Source: Salinarimonas rosea DSM 21201
GTDB taxonomy: Bacteria > Pseudomonadota > Alphaproteobacteria > Rhizobiales > Beijerinckiaceae
Assembly (NCBI RefSeq): GCF_000429045.1
Contig: NZ_AUBC01000025.1
Coordinates: 1-64,000, forward strand
Length of the DNA stretch: 64,000 nt
Reading direction: 5' to 3'
In this document: positions 29,951-40,431 of the stretch, in pieces
Layout: every line of letters starts with the position of its first letter
How positions within the stretch are numbered: position 1 is the first letter of the stretch
Translations under genes and position numbers: made by a program
The notes under the pieces: generated by a model
What the model was told of the DNA's origin: nothing
Database searches by the model: none
What the model saw: only the letters and a program-made list of their open reading frames with translations

Positions 29951-31282
29951 TCAATTGTCGCAGGTCTCCGTGCGCGCCGGCCAGCCGGGATTGGCGGCGG
30001 CGTAGTCCTGGGCGGCCTGGAGGATGAGCGGACGCACGCGCTCCGTCATCGGCTCGGTCCAGTCCTGGCCCACCGTCCACTTCTCGCCGTCCCACTCGGC
30101 CACGAAGACGTCGTGGTTGCCCGAATGGTTCTCGCAGGTGACGTCGAGCGGCGCGGCGAAGCCGGTCATGCCCATCTCGGCCAGCCGCTCCTCCGTGACG
30201 TTCAGGTTCTCGAGGCCGCGGCGCACGTCCTCGCCGGTGACCACGCTCTTGCCCGTGATCTCCTGCGCGGTGCGGATCGCCTCGGCGATCAGCATCGAGT
30301 TGTACATGCCGCGATTGTAGAGCATGTCGCCGATGCGCTCGCGCGGGAACTGCGACAGGCCCTTGTCGTGGACGTGGGTGATCACGTCCTGGATGAAGGG
30401 GAAGTCCGTCCCGGCGCCGTTGAAGGAGAGCGCCTTGTAGCCCGCGGCGTCGGCGCCGCCGGCCCGGGCGTCCTCGTCGCCGCCGGCCCACCACACGCCG
30501 ATCATGTTCTCGATCGGGAAGCCGGTGCGGATGGCCTCGCGCACGGCGGTGGGGTTCATGGCGCCCCAGCCCTGCAGGTAGATGTAGTCCGGCCGGTCGC
30601 GGCGGATGTTGAGCCAGACCGAGCCCTGGTTCTGCATGTCCTGCGCGGCGACGGGGTAGAGCTTCAGCTCGAAGCCGTGCTCCTCGGCCAGCGCCTCGAG
30701 CACCGGGATCGGCTCGCGGCCGTAGGGCGCGTCGAGGTGGAGGAGGCCGACGGTCTTGCCGGCGAGGCTCTCGAAGCCGCCCTCGCGCTCGGCGATGTGC
30801 TTCACGAACACGGAGGCGCCGTCCCAGTAGGTCACCGGCGGGTTGAACACCCACGGGAAGGTCTCGCCGTCGGCCGAGGCGGAGAGGCCGTACGCCATCG
30901 AGAGCACCGGGATCCGGTCGACGGCAGCGCGCGGGATCAGCTGGAGCGTGATGCCGGTCGAGTAGGGGTTCACCACCACCGGGTTCTTGGCGCGCACCGA
31001 CTCGTAGCACTCGACGCCGCGCTTGGTGTCGTACCCGGTCTCGCACTCCTCGATGACGATCGGGACGCCGCCGATGCCGCCGTCGCGCTCGTTGAGCATG
31101 GTGAGGTAGTCGTGCATGCCGTCGGCGATCGGGATGCCCGAGCCGGCGAAGGCGCCGGTGCGGTAGGTGAGGAGCGGCACGTAGATGCCCTCCTGGGTCT
31201 GCGCGCTCGCCGGGGCGACGAGCGCGGTCGTCGACACGATCGCGCCCGCGATCGCGGCGATGGTCAGGTGGCGTAGCGACAT
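29951..31282 (-). CDS. Branched-chain-type ABC transporter substrate-binding protein (LivK-like)
   Basis: Periplasmic binding protein of the HAAT family, 443 residues. A Sec signal peptide runs MSLRHLTIAAIAGAIVSTTA with a cut probably after APASA. The mature protein shows YRTGAFAGSGIPIADGMHDY and IVIEECETGYDTKRGVECYE; cysteine pairs such as those in ECETGYDTKRGVEC and the C-terminal TETCDN could form disulfides. At 443 residues it is longer than LivK, as usual for binders of aromatic or acyl substrates. The partner ligase gene suggests a carboxylic acid substrate instead of an amino acid. Confidence 0.9.
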   Translation of the reverse strand: MSLRHLTIAAIAGAIVSTTALVAPASAQTQEGIYVPLLTYRTGAFAGSGIPIADGMHDYLTMLNERDGGIGGVPIVIEECETGYDTKRGVECYESVRAKNPVVVNPYSTGITLQLIPRAAVDRIPVLSMAYGLSASADGETFPWVFNPPVTYWDGASVFVKHIAEREGGFESLAGKTVGLLHLDAPYGREPIPVLEALAEEHGFELKLYPVAAQDMQNQGSVWLNIRRDRPDYIYLQGWGAMNPTAVREAIRTGFPIENMIGVWWAGGDEDARAGGADAAGYKALSFNGAGTDFPFIQDVITHVHDKGLSQFPRERIGDMLYNRGMYNSMLIAEAIRTAQEITGKSVVTGEDVRRGLENLNVTEERLAEMGMTGFAAPLDVTCENHSGNHDVFVAEWDGEKWTVGQDWTEPMTERVRPLILQAAQDYAAANPGWPARTETCDN

Positions 31283-31373
31283 GGCGTGATGTCCTCCCTC
31301 GGGTTCCTCTCGGTGGCCGGATCTCCGGCCGTTCCCTCTCTCGTCTCCGGGGCCTTCGTTGTTGTCGCCGCCC

Positions 31374-32459
31374 TCAATAGGGGAACGGCCAGACCCGGAG
31401 CTTCTGCTTACCGATCTGCCAGAGCCGCGCGAGGCCGTGCGGCTCGACGATCAGGAAGAAGATGATCAGCGCACCCACGATCATGAAGCGCAGGTGCTCG
31501 ATGGTGGCGGCGCCGACCGTGATTCCGAAGGGCTCCGTGATCGCCGGCAGGACGATGCCGAGCCCGATCGGCAGCATGAAGATCAAGGCCGCTCCCATGA
31601 ACGACCCGATCAGCGAGCCGAGCCCGCCGATGATGATCATGAACAGGATGAAGAACGACTGGTCGATGTTGAAGACGTTGTACTCGGCGCCGCCGTACCA
31701 CAGGAACACCATCATCGCCCCGGCCACGCCCACGAAGTAGGACGAGCAGGCGAAGGCCATGAGCTTGGCGTGGAGCGGGCGGATGCCGATCAGCTCGGCG
31801 GCGATGTCCATGTCGCGGATCGCCATCCATTGCCGGCCGATGCGGCCGTGGACGAGGTTCGACGCGAGCCAGGTGAGCCCGATGACGAGCGTGAGCACGA
31901 CGAGGTAGCGGGCCTCCGCGGTGGCGGTGGCGCCGGTGATCGGCACGCCGAACAGCGTCGTCAGCGGCGCCTCGATCGCCCCGGAGATGTTGTAGTTGTA
32001 CAGCCAGGGGATGCGGTTGAAGGACCATTGCAGGAAGAACTGCGCCGCGAGCGTCGCCACGGCGAGGTAGAAGCCCTTGATGCGCAGGGAGGGCAGGCCG
32101 AAGAAGACGCCCACCGCCGCCGAGAAGAACCCCGACATCAGGATCCAGACGACGACGTTCACCTCCGGGAAGGCGGTCATCAGCTTGTAGCAGGCGTAGG
32201 CCCCCACGCCCATGAAGGCGCCGGTGCCGAGCGACAGCAGGCCGGCGTAGCCGACGAGGATGTTGAGCCCGATCGCCGCGAGCGAGAAGATCAGGAACGG
32301 GATCAGCACCGCCTGGAGCAGGAAGTCCGAGCCGAACACGCCCGCCGCATAGGCGGCGGCGATGATCACGGCGATGCCGATCCGGTCCTGCCTCAACGGG
32401 AAGACCGCCCGATCCGCCTCGTAGCTCGTCTTGTACTGGCCCGACTCGCGATAGATCAC
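31374..32459 (-). CDS. livM: Branched-chain-type ABC transporter permease (LivM)
   Basis: Integral membrane permease, 361 residues, with about nine helices. It contains the family motif NILVGYAGLLSLGTGAFMGV and the loop GRQWMAIRDMDIAAELIGI that docks on the ATPase. The N-terminus MIYRESGQYKTSYEADRAVF is the extended cytoplasmic form found with acyl-ligase-linked liv operons. A diverged family-B repeat lies in the 112-bp gap to livH. Confidence 0.93.
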   Translation of the reverse strand: MIYRESGQYKTSYEADRAVFPLRQDRIGIAVIIAAAYAAGVFGSDFLLQAVLIPFLIFSLAAIGLNILVGYAGLLSLGTGAFMGVGAYACYKLMTAFPEVNVVVWILMSGFFSAAVGVFFGLPSLRIKGFYLAVATLAAQFFLQWSFNRIPWLYNYNISGAIEAPLTTLFGVPITGATATAEARYLVVLTLVIGLTWLASNLVHGRIGRQWMAIRDMDIAAELIGIRPLHAKLMAFACSSYFVGVAGAMMVFLWYGGAEYNVFNIDQSFFILFMIIIGGLGSLIGSFMGAALIFMLPIGLGIVLPAITEPFGITVGAATIEHLRFMIVGALIIFFLIVEPHGLARLWQIGKQKLRVWPFPY

Positions 32460-32478
32460 GACCGTTTCCTCGCTCTGG

Positions 32479-32572
32479 CTCTCCTTCCCCGAGCGGGAAG
32501 GTCGCGGATCCCGAGGGACCCCACCCTGGGCTCGCTGCGCGAGCCGTTCCCTCCCCGACGGGGAGGGAGGTT
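32479..32572. repeat. Short family-B-like repeat between livH and livM
   Basis: A truncated relative of the family-B element: CTCCTTCCCCGAGCGGGAAGG at the left, GGGACCCCACCCTGGGCTCG in the middle and CCCTCCCCGACGGGGAGGG at the right. Both ends are small hairpins. It lies wholly in the gap between two genes of the same operon and its right end touches the livH stop. Confidence 0.6.
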
Positions 32573-33528
32573 CAGACGCGCTCGATGATCTTCTCGCCGA
32601 ACAGGCCCTGCGGCCTGAACAGCAGGAAGATCAGCGCGATGACGTAGGCGAACCAGCTCTCGATGCCGCCGCCGATGATCGGGCCCCAGTAGAACTCGCC
32701 GAGCTTCTCGCCGATGCCGATGATCAGCCCGCCGACGATGGCGCCGGGGATCGAGGTGAAGCCGCCGAGGATCAGCACCGGCAGCGCCTTGAGGGCGATG
32801 ATCTGCAGGGCGAAGGACACGTCCGAGCGCGCGCCCCACATGATGCCCGTCACCAGCGCGACGATGCCGGCCGCGAACCAGACGATGACCCAGATCTGGT
32901 TCAGCGAGATGCCCACCGACAGCGCCGCCTTGTGGCTGTCCGCCACCGCGCGCAGGGCGCGCCCGATGCGCGTCTTGGAGAAGAAGACGCCGAGCGTGGC
33001 GATCATGATCGAGGCGATCACGGCGGCGGCGATGTCGAGGTGCTGGATGCGCACGTAGCCGCCGCCGAACTCGAAGTCGCTGGCGCCGGTGGGCAGCATC
33101 AGCTCGTCGGTGATCATCTGCTTGGGCTCGCCGCCGAAGACGAGCTCGCCGAAGCCGATCAGGAAGTAGGTGAGCCCGAAGGTCGCCATGAACAGGATGA
33201 TGTCGGGCTGGTTCACGAGCGGGCGCAGCACCACGCGCTCCACCGTCCAGGCGAGCGCGAACATGACCGCGACCGCGAGCACCAGCGCCCCGATCGCCGG
33301 CACGCCCATGGCGTAGAAGCCGACCAGGGTGAGGGCCGCGAACACGACCATGATGCCTTGGGCGAAGTTGAAGACGCCCGACGCCTTGAAGATCAGCACG
33401 AAGCCGAGCGCGATCAGCGCATACAGCACGCCCGAGACGAAGCCCTCCCAGAGCGTCTGCACCAGGAGGTCCGGCATCTCGACCATGAGCGCGAAGGGCT
33501 CGACGAAGATCTGCGAGAGGAGGTCCAT
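32572..33528 (-). CDS. livH: Branched-chain-type ABC transporter permease (LivH)
   Basis: Second permease of the importer, 318 residues. It begins MDLLSQIFVEPFALMVEMPD and has the typical GVLYALIALGFVLIFKASGV helix, followed by NFAQGIMVVFAALT. The docking loop includes GRALRAVADSHKAALSVGI, and the C-terminus reads FLLFRPQGLFGEKIIERV. It starts 16 bp behind livG. Confidence 0.95.
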   Translation of the reverse strand: MDLLSQIFVEPFALMVEMPDLLVQTLWEGFVSGVLYALIALGFVLIFKASGVFNFAQGIMVVFAALTLVGFYAMGVPAIGALVLAVAVMFALAWTVERVVLRPLVNQPDIILFMATFGLTYFLIGFGELVFGGEPKQMITDELMLPTGASDFEFGGGYVRIQHLDIAAAVIASIMIATLGVFFSKTRIGRALRAVADSHKAALSVGISLNQIWVIVWFAAGIVALVTGIMWGARSDVSFALQIIALKALPVLILGGFTSIPGAIVGGLIIGIGEKLGEFYWGPIIGGGIESWFAYVIALIFLLFRPQGLFGEKIIERV

Positions 33529-33544
33529 GGAAACGCGTCGCTCC

Positions 33545-34411
<867 letters not shown>

Positions 34412-34445
34412 CGGGCGATCTCCTCGCGGACGGATTTCGGGGTGA

Positions 34446-36428
34446 TCATTCCGCCGCCTCCCGCATCGGCGCCGGCCCCTCGGCCGGATAGACCGCCATG
34501 TCGCGGATCTTCACCCGCGCCGCGATGACGCCCTTGCGGCCGTCCTCGAAGGTGACCTCGGTCTTGATGTCGGCCTCGCCGGAGCCGTCGTAGAGCGCGT
34601 CGATCAGCGGGGCGTAGCGCTCGGCGATGAAGCCGCGGCGGACCTTCTGGGTGCGGGTGAGCTCGCCGTCGTCGGCGTCGAGCTCCTTGTGCAGGATCAG
34701 GAAGCGCTTGATCTGCGCGCCGCCCATCATCGGCTCGGCGGCGAGCGAGCGGTTCACCTCGTCGACGTGCTCGGCGATCATCTCGTAGACGCGCGGGTGC
34801 TGCGCCAGCTCCTGGTAGGAGGCGTAGACGACGTTGTTGCGCTCGGCCCAGTTCCCCACCGCGGTCAGGTCGATGTTGACGAACACGGCGACGTGGTCGC
34901 GCTCGTGGCCGTAGGCGACGGCCTCCTTGATGTTCGGGTAGAACTTGAGCTTGTTCTCGACATACTTGGGCGGAAACAACGAGCCGTCGTTCAGCTTGCC
35001 GACGTCCTTGGCCCGGTCGATGATCTTCAGGTGGCCGTTCTCGGCGAAGAAGCCGGCATCGCCCGAGCGCACGAAGCCGTCGGGCGTCTTCGTCTCGGCG
35101 GTCTTGTCGGGGTCCTTGTAGTAGGCCTGGAAGACGCCCGGCGAGCGGAACAGGACCTCGCCGTTGTCGTCGATCTTGATCTCGACGCCCGGCACCGGGC
35201 GGCCCACCGTGTCGGCGTAGATCTCGCCGTCGGGCTGCATGGTGACGTAGACCGAGGCCTCCGTCTGCCCGTAGAGCTGCTTCAGGTTGACGCCGATCGA
35301 GCGGTAGAAGCGGAAGATCTCGGGCCCGATCGCCTCGCCGGCGGTGTAGCCGACCTTGATGTCGGTGAGGCCGAAACGGTTGCGCAGCGGCGCGTAGACC
35401 AGGAAATCCCCGATCGCGTAGAGCGCCCGGTCCCGGGCGTCGACGCGCTCGCCGTTGAGGATGCGCTCGCCGACCTTGCCGGCGTGGTCGATGAAGAAGC
35501 GGAACATCGCGCGCTTGAGCCGCCCCGCGTCCTCCATGCGCACCATGGTGAGGGTGAGCATGTTCTCGAACACGCGAGGGGGCGCGAAGGCGTAGGTCGT
35601 GCCGATCTCGCGGCGGTCCTCGACGATGGTCTCCGGGCTCTCCGGGCAGTTGACGCACAGCCCCGCCAGGATCGCCTGCGCGTAGGAGAAGATGTGGTCG
35701 CCCACCCAGGCCAGCGGCAGGTAGGCGATGATCTCGTCGGTCTCGTCGAGCCGGTCGAAGTCGCAGCCCATGCGCGCGGCGGCGAGCACGTTGTCGTGGG
35801 TGAGCATCACGCCCTTGGGCCGGCCCGTCGTGCCCGAGGTGTAGAGGATGATGGCGAGGTCCGCGCCGGAGCCGGCGGCCAGCGCGCCGTCGATCACGGC
35901 GGCGAGATCGGCGTCGCGGGCGAGGCGCGCTTCGCCCTCGGCGATGAACTCGGTGAGCGGATGGAGGCGGGAATGGTCGTAGTCGCGCAGCCCCCGCGGC
36001 TCGTCGTAGAGGATGTGCCCGAGGGTGGGCACGTCGCCGGCGACGGAGAGCAGCTTGTCGACCTGCTCCTGGTCCTGCACCACGGCGGTGACCACCTCGG
36101 CATGCGCCAGCACGTAGGCCATCTCCTCGGCCACCGAATCCGCGTAGACCGGCACCGGCACCGCGCCGATCCACTGCGCCGCGGCGATGGCCCAGTACAG
36201 CCGCGGGCGGTTCGCGCCCACGATCGCGACCTTGTCGCCCTTGCGGACGCCGAGCCCGTGCAGGCCCGCGGCGAAGCCGCGCACGCCGTCGTGAACGCGA
36301 CGCCAGTCCCACGACTGCCAGATGCCGAGATCCTTGTGGCGAAAGGCGGTTCGCCGCGGCCGGACGCGGGCGTTGCGCACGATCAGCTTCGGAAACGTGT
36401 CCTCGCGCGCGGCGTCTGCCGTCGTCAC
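34446..36428 (-). CDS. AMP-dependent acyl-CoA ligase (long-chain type)
   Basis: Adenylate-forming enzyme, 660 residues from GTG 36428 (protein start MTTADAAREDTFPKLIVRNA). The AMP-binding P-loop is ILYTSGTTGRPKGVMLTHDN, the adenine motif is YGQTEASVYVT, and the late motif is DGFVRSGDAGFFAENGHLKI. It activates a carboxylic acid to its CoA thioester. As first gene of the operon ligase-livG-livH-livM-livK-livF, it probably traps the imported acid. The substrate could be fatty, aromatic or branched; sequence similarity to long-chain synthetases does not settle that. Confidence 0.9.
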   Translation of the reverse strand: MTTADAAREDTFPKLIVRNARVRPRRTAFRHKDLGIWQSWDWRRVHDGVRGFAAGLHGLGVRKGDKVAIVGANRPRLYWAIAAAQWIGAVPVPVYADSVAEEMAYVLAHAEVVTAVVQDQEQVDKLLSVAGDVPTLGHILYDEPRGLRDYDHSRLHPLTEFIAEGEARLARDADLAAVIDGALAAGSGADLAIILYTSGTTGRPKGVMLTHDNVLAAARMGCDFDRLDETDEIIAYLPLAWVGDHIFSYAQAILAGLCVNCPESPETIVEDRREIGTTYAFAPPRVFENMLTLTMVRMEDAGRLKRAMFRFFIDHAGKVGERILNGERVDARDRALYAIGDFLVYAPLRNRFGLTDIKVGYTAGEAIGPEIFRFYRSIGVNLKQLYGQTEASVYVTMQPDGEIYADTVGRPVPGVEIKIDDNGEVLFRSPGVFQAYYKDPDKTAETKTPDGFVRSGDAGFFAENGHLKIIDRAKDVGKLNDGSLFPPKYVENKLKFYPNIKEAVAYGHERDHVAVFVNIDLTAVGNWAERNNVVYASYQELAQHPRVYEMIAEHVDEVNRSLAAEPMMGGAQIKRFLILHKELDADDGELTRTQKVRRGFIAERYAPLIDALYDGSGEADIKTEVTFEDGRKGVIAARVKIRDMAVYPAEGPAPMREAAE

Positions 36429-36688
36429 GGGCTTCTCCCTCTCTCGACGTCCGCGGGCCGTTTTCGGCCTCTGCGCACGCTGGTGTTCCCTCTCCGGACG
36501 CGCGGTGGACCGCGTTCTCTCCGTTTCGCGGCCTATTAGTACCCGCGGCATGGCCGGGGGCAAGTCCCGACTTTCTGATGAGGCGGCGCGCCGCGGGCCC
36601 CGCCCGCGCGCCGGGCGCGTTGTTGCAAATCCGGTCGCCGGCCCGCATGGTGCCGCCGGGCCGGGATGCCAGCGACACGGGGGAGAGC

Positions 36689-39532
36689 TTGAGCGCGACC
36701 GGGAGCGCGACACGGCACGGCCGCCCGCTCGTCTGGCACCTCGCCGTCTTCGGTGCGGCGCTGACGGCGCCGGTCTTCGTGTTCGTCGCCATCCTGATGT
36801 GGTGGGTGGCGCAGGCCGAGGAGGCGCGCTTCGAGCGCTCGGCGGCGAGCCGTGCGGTGGAGATCGCCGCCGCGGTGGACCGCGAGCTCGCCGGCCTCGC
36901 CGCGGCCGCGCGCGCCCTCGCCACCGATCCCGCCCTCGCCGAGGGACGGCTCGAGGTCTTCGCCGGCCGGGCCATGGCGGCGATCGGATCGGCCGAGGCC
37001 GCCGTGCTGGTGACCACCCGCGAGGGCGAGCGCCTGCTCGACACCCGCCTGCCCCGCAGCGCACTCCCGGCGGCGCCGAGCGAGGCCTATGCCTGGGAGC
37101 GGCTGTCGCCGGGCGGCGCCATCGTCTCCGACCTGATCCTCGCCGGCCCCGGCGCCGACGTGCCGGGCGAGCCGATCGTCGCTGTGAACGCGCGCGCGCT
37201 CGTCGGGGATTCGGTGCCGGCCCTCGTCAGCATCGCGCTGCCCGCGAGCGCCCTGCTCCACGGGCTCGGCATCCGCGAGCCGCTCGTCGCGGTGCTGTTC
37301 GACCGGCGCGCCGTCGTGCTCACGCGCTCGCGCGATCATCCGGACTACGTCGGCGACCGGGCGCCGGAGATCCTGCTCGAGCGCACGGCGGGACTGCCCG
37401 GCGTGTTCCGGGCGCCCACCCGCGACGGCGTGCCGAGCCTGTTCGGCCATGCGCGGACGCGGCTCGGCCAGTGGACGGTCCTCGCCTTCGTGCCGGAGAG
37501 CGTCGCCTCGGCCTCGGCGCGGACGATGCTCGGCACACTGGCCGCCCTCGGGCTGACGCTCGCCGCGCTGGCGGGCGGGCTCGCGGCGCTGTTCGGGCGC
37601 CGCGCCGCGGCCGCGATCCGCCGCGTGCGCCGCATGGCGCGGCTCGTCGGCCAGGGCGAGACGCCCGATCCCGTCGTCACCTCGGTGCGCGAGGCGAACG
37701 AGGTCGGCGAGGCGCTGGCCCTGGCCGCGCGCGACCTGCGCGATCGCTCGGCCGACCTCGCGGCGTCCGAGCGGCGCCTGACGGAGACGCTCGACAACCT
37801 CATCGCCCTCGTCGCCGTGCTCGAGCCCGACGGCACCCTCGCCGACATCAACCGGGGTCCCCTGCGCACCATCGGCCGAGCCCGCCAGGAGGTCCTGGGG
37901 CGCAAGCTGTGGGAGATCCTGCCCGGGGGCGGCGAGGCGCCGGCGCGCGAGGCCCTTCGCCGGCTGGTGCGCGAGGCCGCCGCCGGCGGCGCGCCCCGCA
38001 CCGACCTCGAGGCCCCCCTCGCGGACGGCTCGCGCCTCGTGCTCGACGTGCAGATCGCGCCCCTGCGCGATGCCGACGGGCGCGTCTCGCGCCTCGTCGT
38101 CTCGGCGCTCGACGTCACCGAGCGCGAGCGCGCGAGCGCCTCGCTGCGCGAGAGCGAGGAGCGCCTGCGGCTCGCGATCGAGGCGGGGCGGCTCGGCTCC
38201 TGGGACGTCGCCCTCGACACCGGGCGCTGCGTGGTCTCGGAGCGCACGGCGGAGATCTTCGGCGTGGAGCCCAGGGCGCTCGCGTTGCACGCGGACTGGC
38301 TGCAGTTCGTGCTGCCGGAGGACCGGGCGAAGATCCAGGAGGCGCTCGCCGTGGCGATCGCCGAGGACCGGCCCTACAGGACGGAGTTCCGGGTGGTGCG
38401 GCCGTCCGGCGAGACCCGCTTCGTCGCCTCGAGCGCGGTGATCAAGCGCGACGCCCGCGGGCGCGCCGAGCACGTCATCGGGGTGCACCTCGACGTCACC
38501 GACGAGCGCCGGGCGGAGGAGGAGCTGCGCCGGGCGGTCGACCTCCTGCGGGTCATCGGCGAGACGGCGCCCGACCCGATCTGGGTGCGCGACGCCAAGG
38601 GCCGCTTCGCCTTCGCCAACCCGGCGCTCGCCAAGATCGTGGGCACGCCGCCGGAGAGGCTCGTCGGCTGGACCGGTCCCGACGACGACGCGGACGGCCA
38701 GACCGAGGGCGGCATCGCCGGCTTCGCCGCCGACATGGCGGTGATCCGGGCCGGCGAGGGCAGGACCGTGGAGGAGGAGAGCGCCGCCCCCGGCTCGACG
38801 CGGAGGATCTACCTCGTATCGAAGACGCCGATGCACGACGAGCGCGGGCGGGTCTCGGGCCTCGTGTGCGTGGCGAGCGACATTTCCGAGCACAAGCGCG
38901 CGGAGGAGCGCCAGGCGCTGATGGTGCGCGAGCTCCACCATCGGGTGAAGAACTCGCTCGCGACCGTCCAGGCCATCGCCAACGCGACCGCGCGCACGGC
39001 CACGGACATCGCCGCCTTCCGCGAGGCGTTCAACGCGCGCATCGTCTCGCTCGCGCGCACGCACACGCTGCTCACGGAGAACGCCTGGGGCGTCATCCCG
39101 CTGCGCGATCTCCTGGTGGCCGAGCTCGCGCCCTACGAGGGCGGCCCGATCGGGGCGGAGGGGACCCCGCGCGTCGTGATGCGCGGGCCGGACGTGGCGC
39201 TGCCCTCGGACGTCGCCCTCTCCATCGGCATGGCCGCGCACGAGCTCGCCACGAACGCCGTGAAATACGGCTCGCTCTCGGTGCCCACGGGCACGCTGCG
39301 GGTCTCCTGGGACGTCGAGACGAGCGGGGGACGGCGGTCGCTGCGGCTGTCCTGGGTCGAGCGCGGCGGCCCGCCCGTCGCCCCGCCGACGCGCCAGGGC
39401 TTCGGCACGCGGCTCCTGCGCCACATGCTCGGCGGCCAGTTCAGCTCGGACGTCGACATGCGGTTCGACCGCGAGGGCCTCACCTTCACCCTCGGCGTGC
39501 CGCTGGTCGAGCGCGCGGCGGCCGCCGAGTGA
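36689..39532 (+). CDS. HWE-family sensor histidine kinase with three PAS-like domains
   Basis: Membrane-bound sensor of 947 residues from TTG 36689, chosen for the GGGGGAGAG just upstream; ATG 36647 lacks a ribosome site. TM1 is about 15-42 and TM2 about 277-303, with a periplasmic sensor between. PAS/PAC-like units cover roughly 365-480, 490-610 and 615-740. The phospho-acceptor is in RELHHRVKNSL near 748. The ATP-binding part has HELATNAVKYGSL near 850 and RLSWVERGGP, the WVE variant of the HWE signature. No response regulator is next door; HWE kinases often work with PhyR or single-domain regulators. Confidence 0.9.
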   Translation: MSATGSATRHGRPLVWHLAVFGAALTAPVFVFVAILMWWVAQAEEARFERSAASRAVEIAAAVDRELAGLAAAARALATDPALAEGRLEVFAGRAMAAIGSAEAAVLVTTREGERLLDTRLPRSALPAAPSEAYAWERLSPGGAIVSDLILAGPGADVPGEPIVAVNARALVGDSVPALVSIALPASALLHGLGIREPLVAVLFDRRAVVLTRSRDHPDYVGDRAPEILLERTAGLPGVFRAPTRDGVPSLFGHARTRLGQWTVLAFVPESVASASARTMLGTLAALGLTLAALAGGLAALFGRRAAAAIRRVRRMARLVGQGETPDPVVTSVREANEVGEALALAARDLRDRSADLAASERRLTETLDNLIALVAVLEPDGTLADINRGPLRTIGRARQEVLGRKLWEILPGGGEAPAREALRRLVREAAAGGAPRTDLEAPLADGSRLVLDVQIAPLRDADGRVSRLVVSALDVTERERASASLRESEERLRLAIEAGRLGSWDVALDTGRCVVSERTAEIFGVEPRALALHADWLQFVLPEDRAKIQEALAVAIAEDRPYRTEFRVVRPSGETRFVASSAVIKRDARGRAEHVIGVHLDVTDERRAEEELRRAVDLLRVIGETAPDPIWVRDAKGRFAFANPALAKIVGTPPERLVGWTGPDDDADGQTEGGIAGFAADMAVIRAGEGRTVEEESAAPGSTRRIYLVSKTPMHDERGRVSGLVCVASDISEHKRAEERQALMVRELHHRVKNSLATVQAIANATARTATDIAAFREAFNARIVSLARTHTLLTENAWGVIPLRDLLVAELAPYEGGPIGAEGTPRVVMRGPDVALPSDVALSIGMAAHELATNAVKYGSLSVPTGTLRVSWDVETSGGRRSLRLSWVERGGPPVAPPTRQGFGTRLLRHMLGGQFSSDVDMRFDREGLTFTLGVPLVERAAAAE

Positions 39533-39586
39533 GAGGGGGGCCGTCGCCGGCGAGCGACGGTCTCCGACGCCGCCGGCGGCCGGCGC

Positions 39587-40204
39587 TCAGCGGCAGGCGA
39601 CGTCGACGACGATCTCGCGCCGGTCGACGCGCACCGTCAGCCGGTCCCGGCGGAGCTCCTGCGTGTAGGCGTAGCCGGGCTCCTCGACCCGCAGCCGCCT
39701 GGCGCCGGAGGCGTCGAGCGCCGCCTCGAGGCGGCGCTCGGTCGCCCGCTCGCCGACGAGCCAGCGCGCCCGGCGCGCGTCGCAGGACGCGGGCGCGGCG
39801 CGCGGGGGATCGACGCGCGGGGGCGGGGGTGGCGGCGCGGGCCACGCCGGGTCCGGCCGCACGGGTCCCGGCCGTACCGGACCCGGCGCGGCGCCCAGGC
39901 GCAGATGGCGGCGGCTCGCCCAGCCGACGCGGCCGCGGTGCCCGACCTCGCACCAGGCGCGCACGCAGGTCCGCACGTCGACGAGGCTGCCGCGCGGCAT
40001 CGCGGCGACGATCCGGTAGCCGGTGCCGGGCCCCTCGCGCAGGTTCAGGTCGGCGGTCGTGCGTGCCGGCTCCGCCAGCGCCGGACCGGCGAGGAGGAGG
40101 GCGCCCGCGAGCGCGCCGACGGCGCCGTTGCGCCGGCCCCGCGCGGCGGCCGCGCGGGTCGGCGTCGTCCCGTTCGCCTCGAGCTCGTTCGTCGTCGTCT
40201 CCAT
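39587..40204 (-). CDS. Exported SH3-domain protein with C-terminal I78 inhibitor-like domain
   Basis: A 205-residue protein. A basic N-region and hydrophobic core (GALAGALLLAGPALAEP) indicate export. Residues about 47-103 form a bacterial SH3 domain (TTADLNLREGPGTGYRIVAA, then GRVGWASRRHLRL). A Pro-rich linker (about 105-137) leads to a domain with WLVGERATERRLEAAL, RRLRVEEPGYAYTQELRRDR and VDVACR, matching the layout of peptidase inhibitor I78. The fusion suggests a cell-wall-anchored periplasmic protease inhibitor. Assignment of the second domain is from pattern recognition. Divergent from upp. Confidence 0.78.
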   Translation of the reverse strand: METTTNELEANGTTPTRAAAARGRRNGAVGALAGALLLAGPALAEPARTTADLNLREGPGTGYRIVAAMPRGSLVDVRTCVRAWCEVGHRGRVGWASRRHLRLGAAPGPVRPGPVRPDPAWPAPPPPPPRVDPPRAAPASCDARRARWLVGERATERRLEAALDASGARRLRVEEPGYAYTQELRRDRLTVRVDRREIVVDVACR

Positions 40205-40431
40205 GCGTCTCCTCCAGTCGCCGGGAAGCCTCGTCGCCCGCGAGCCCCGTCGCCCGCGAGCCCCGTCACGCGCAAGCCTCGCGATCGGAACGCCGCGCCC
40301 CGGGACCGGGTTGCGGCCGCGCTCCCGTCCTGCATTCCCGTCTGTGCGTTCCCTTGCCGCCCGCCTTGGGCTAGGAGGGACCCCAGGCCCGGGAGACCGG
40401 GCGCCGAGCCGTCGAGATGAGGAGCGCGCAC

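Noticed and set aside
36322-40374. A 1350-codon open frame on the plus strand
   Set aside because: It overlaps the HWE kinase in a different frame and consists of low-complexity Arg/Ala/Gly sequence.
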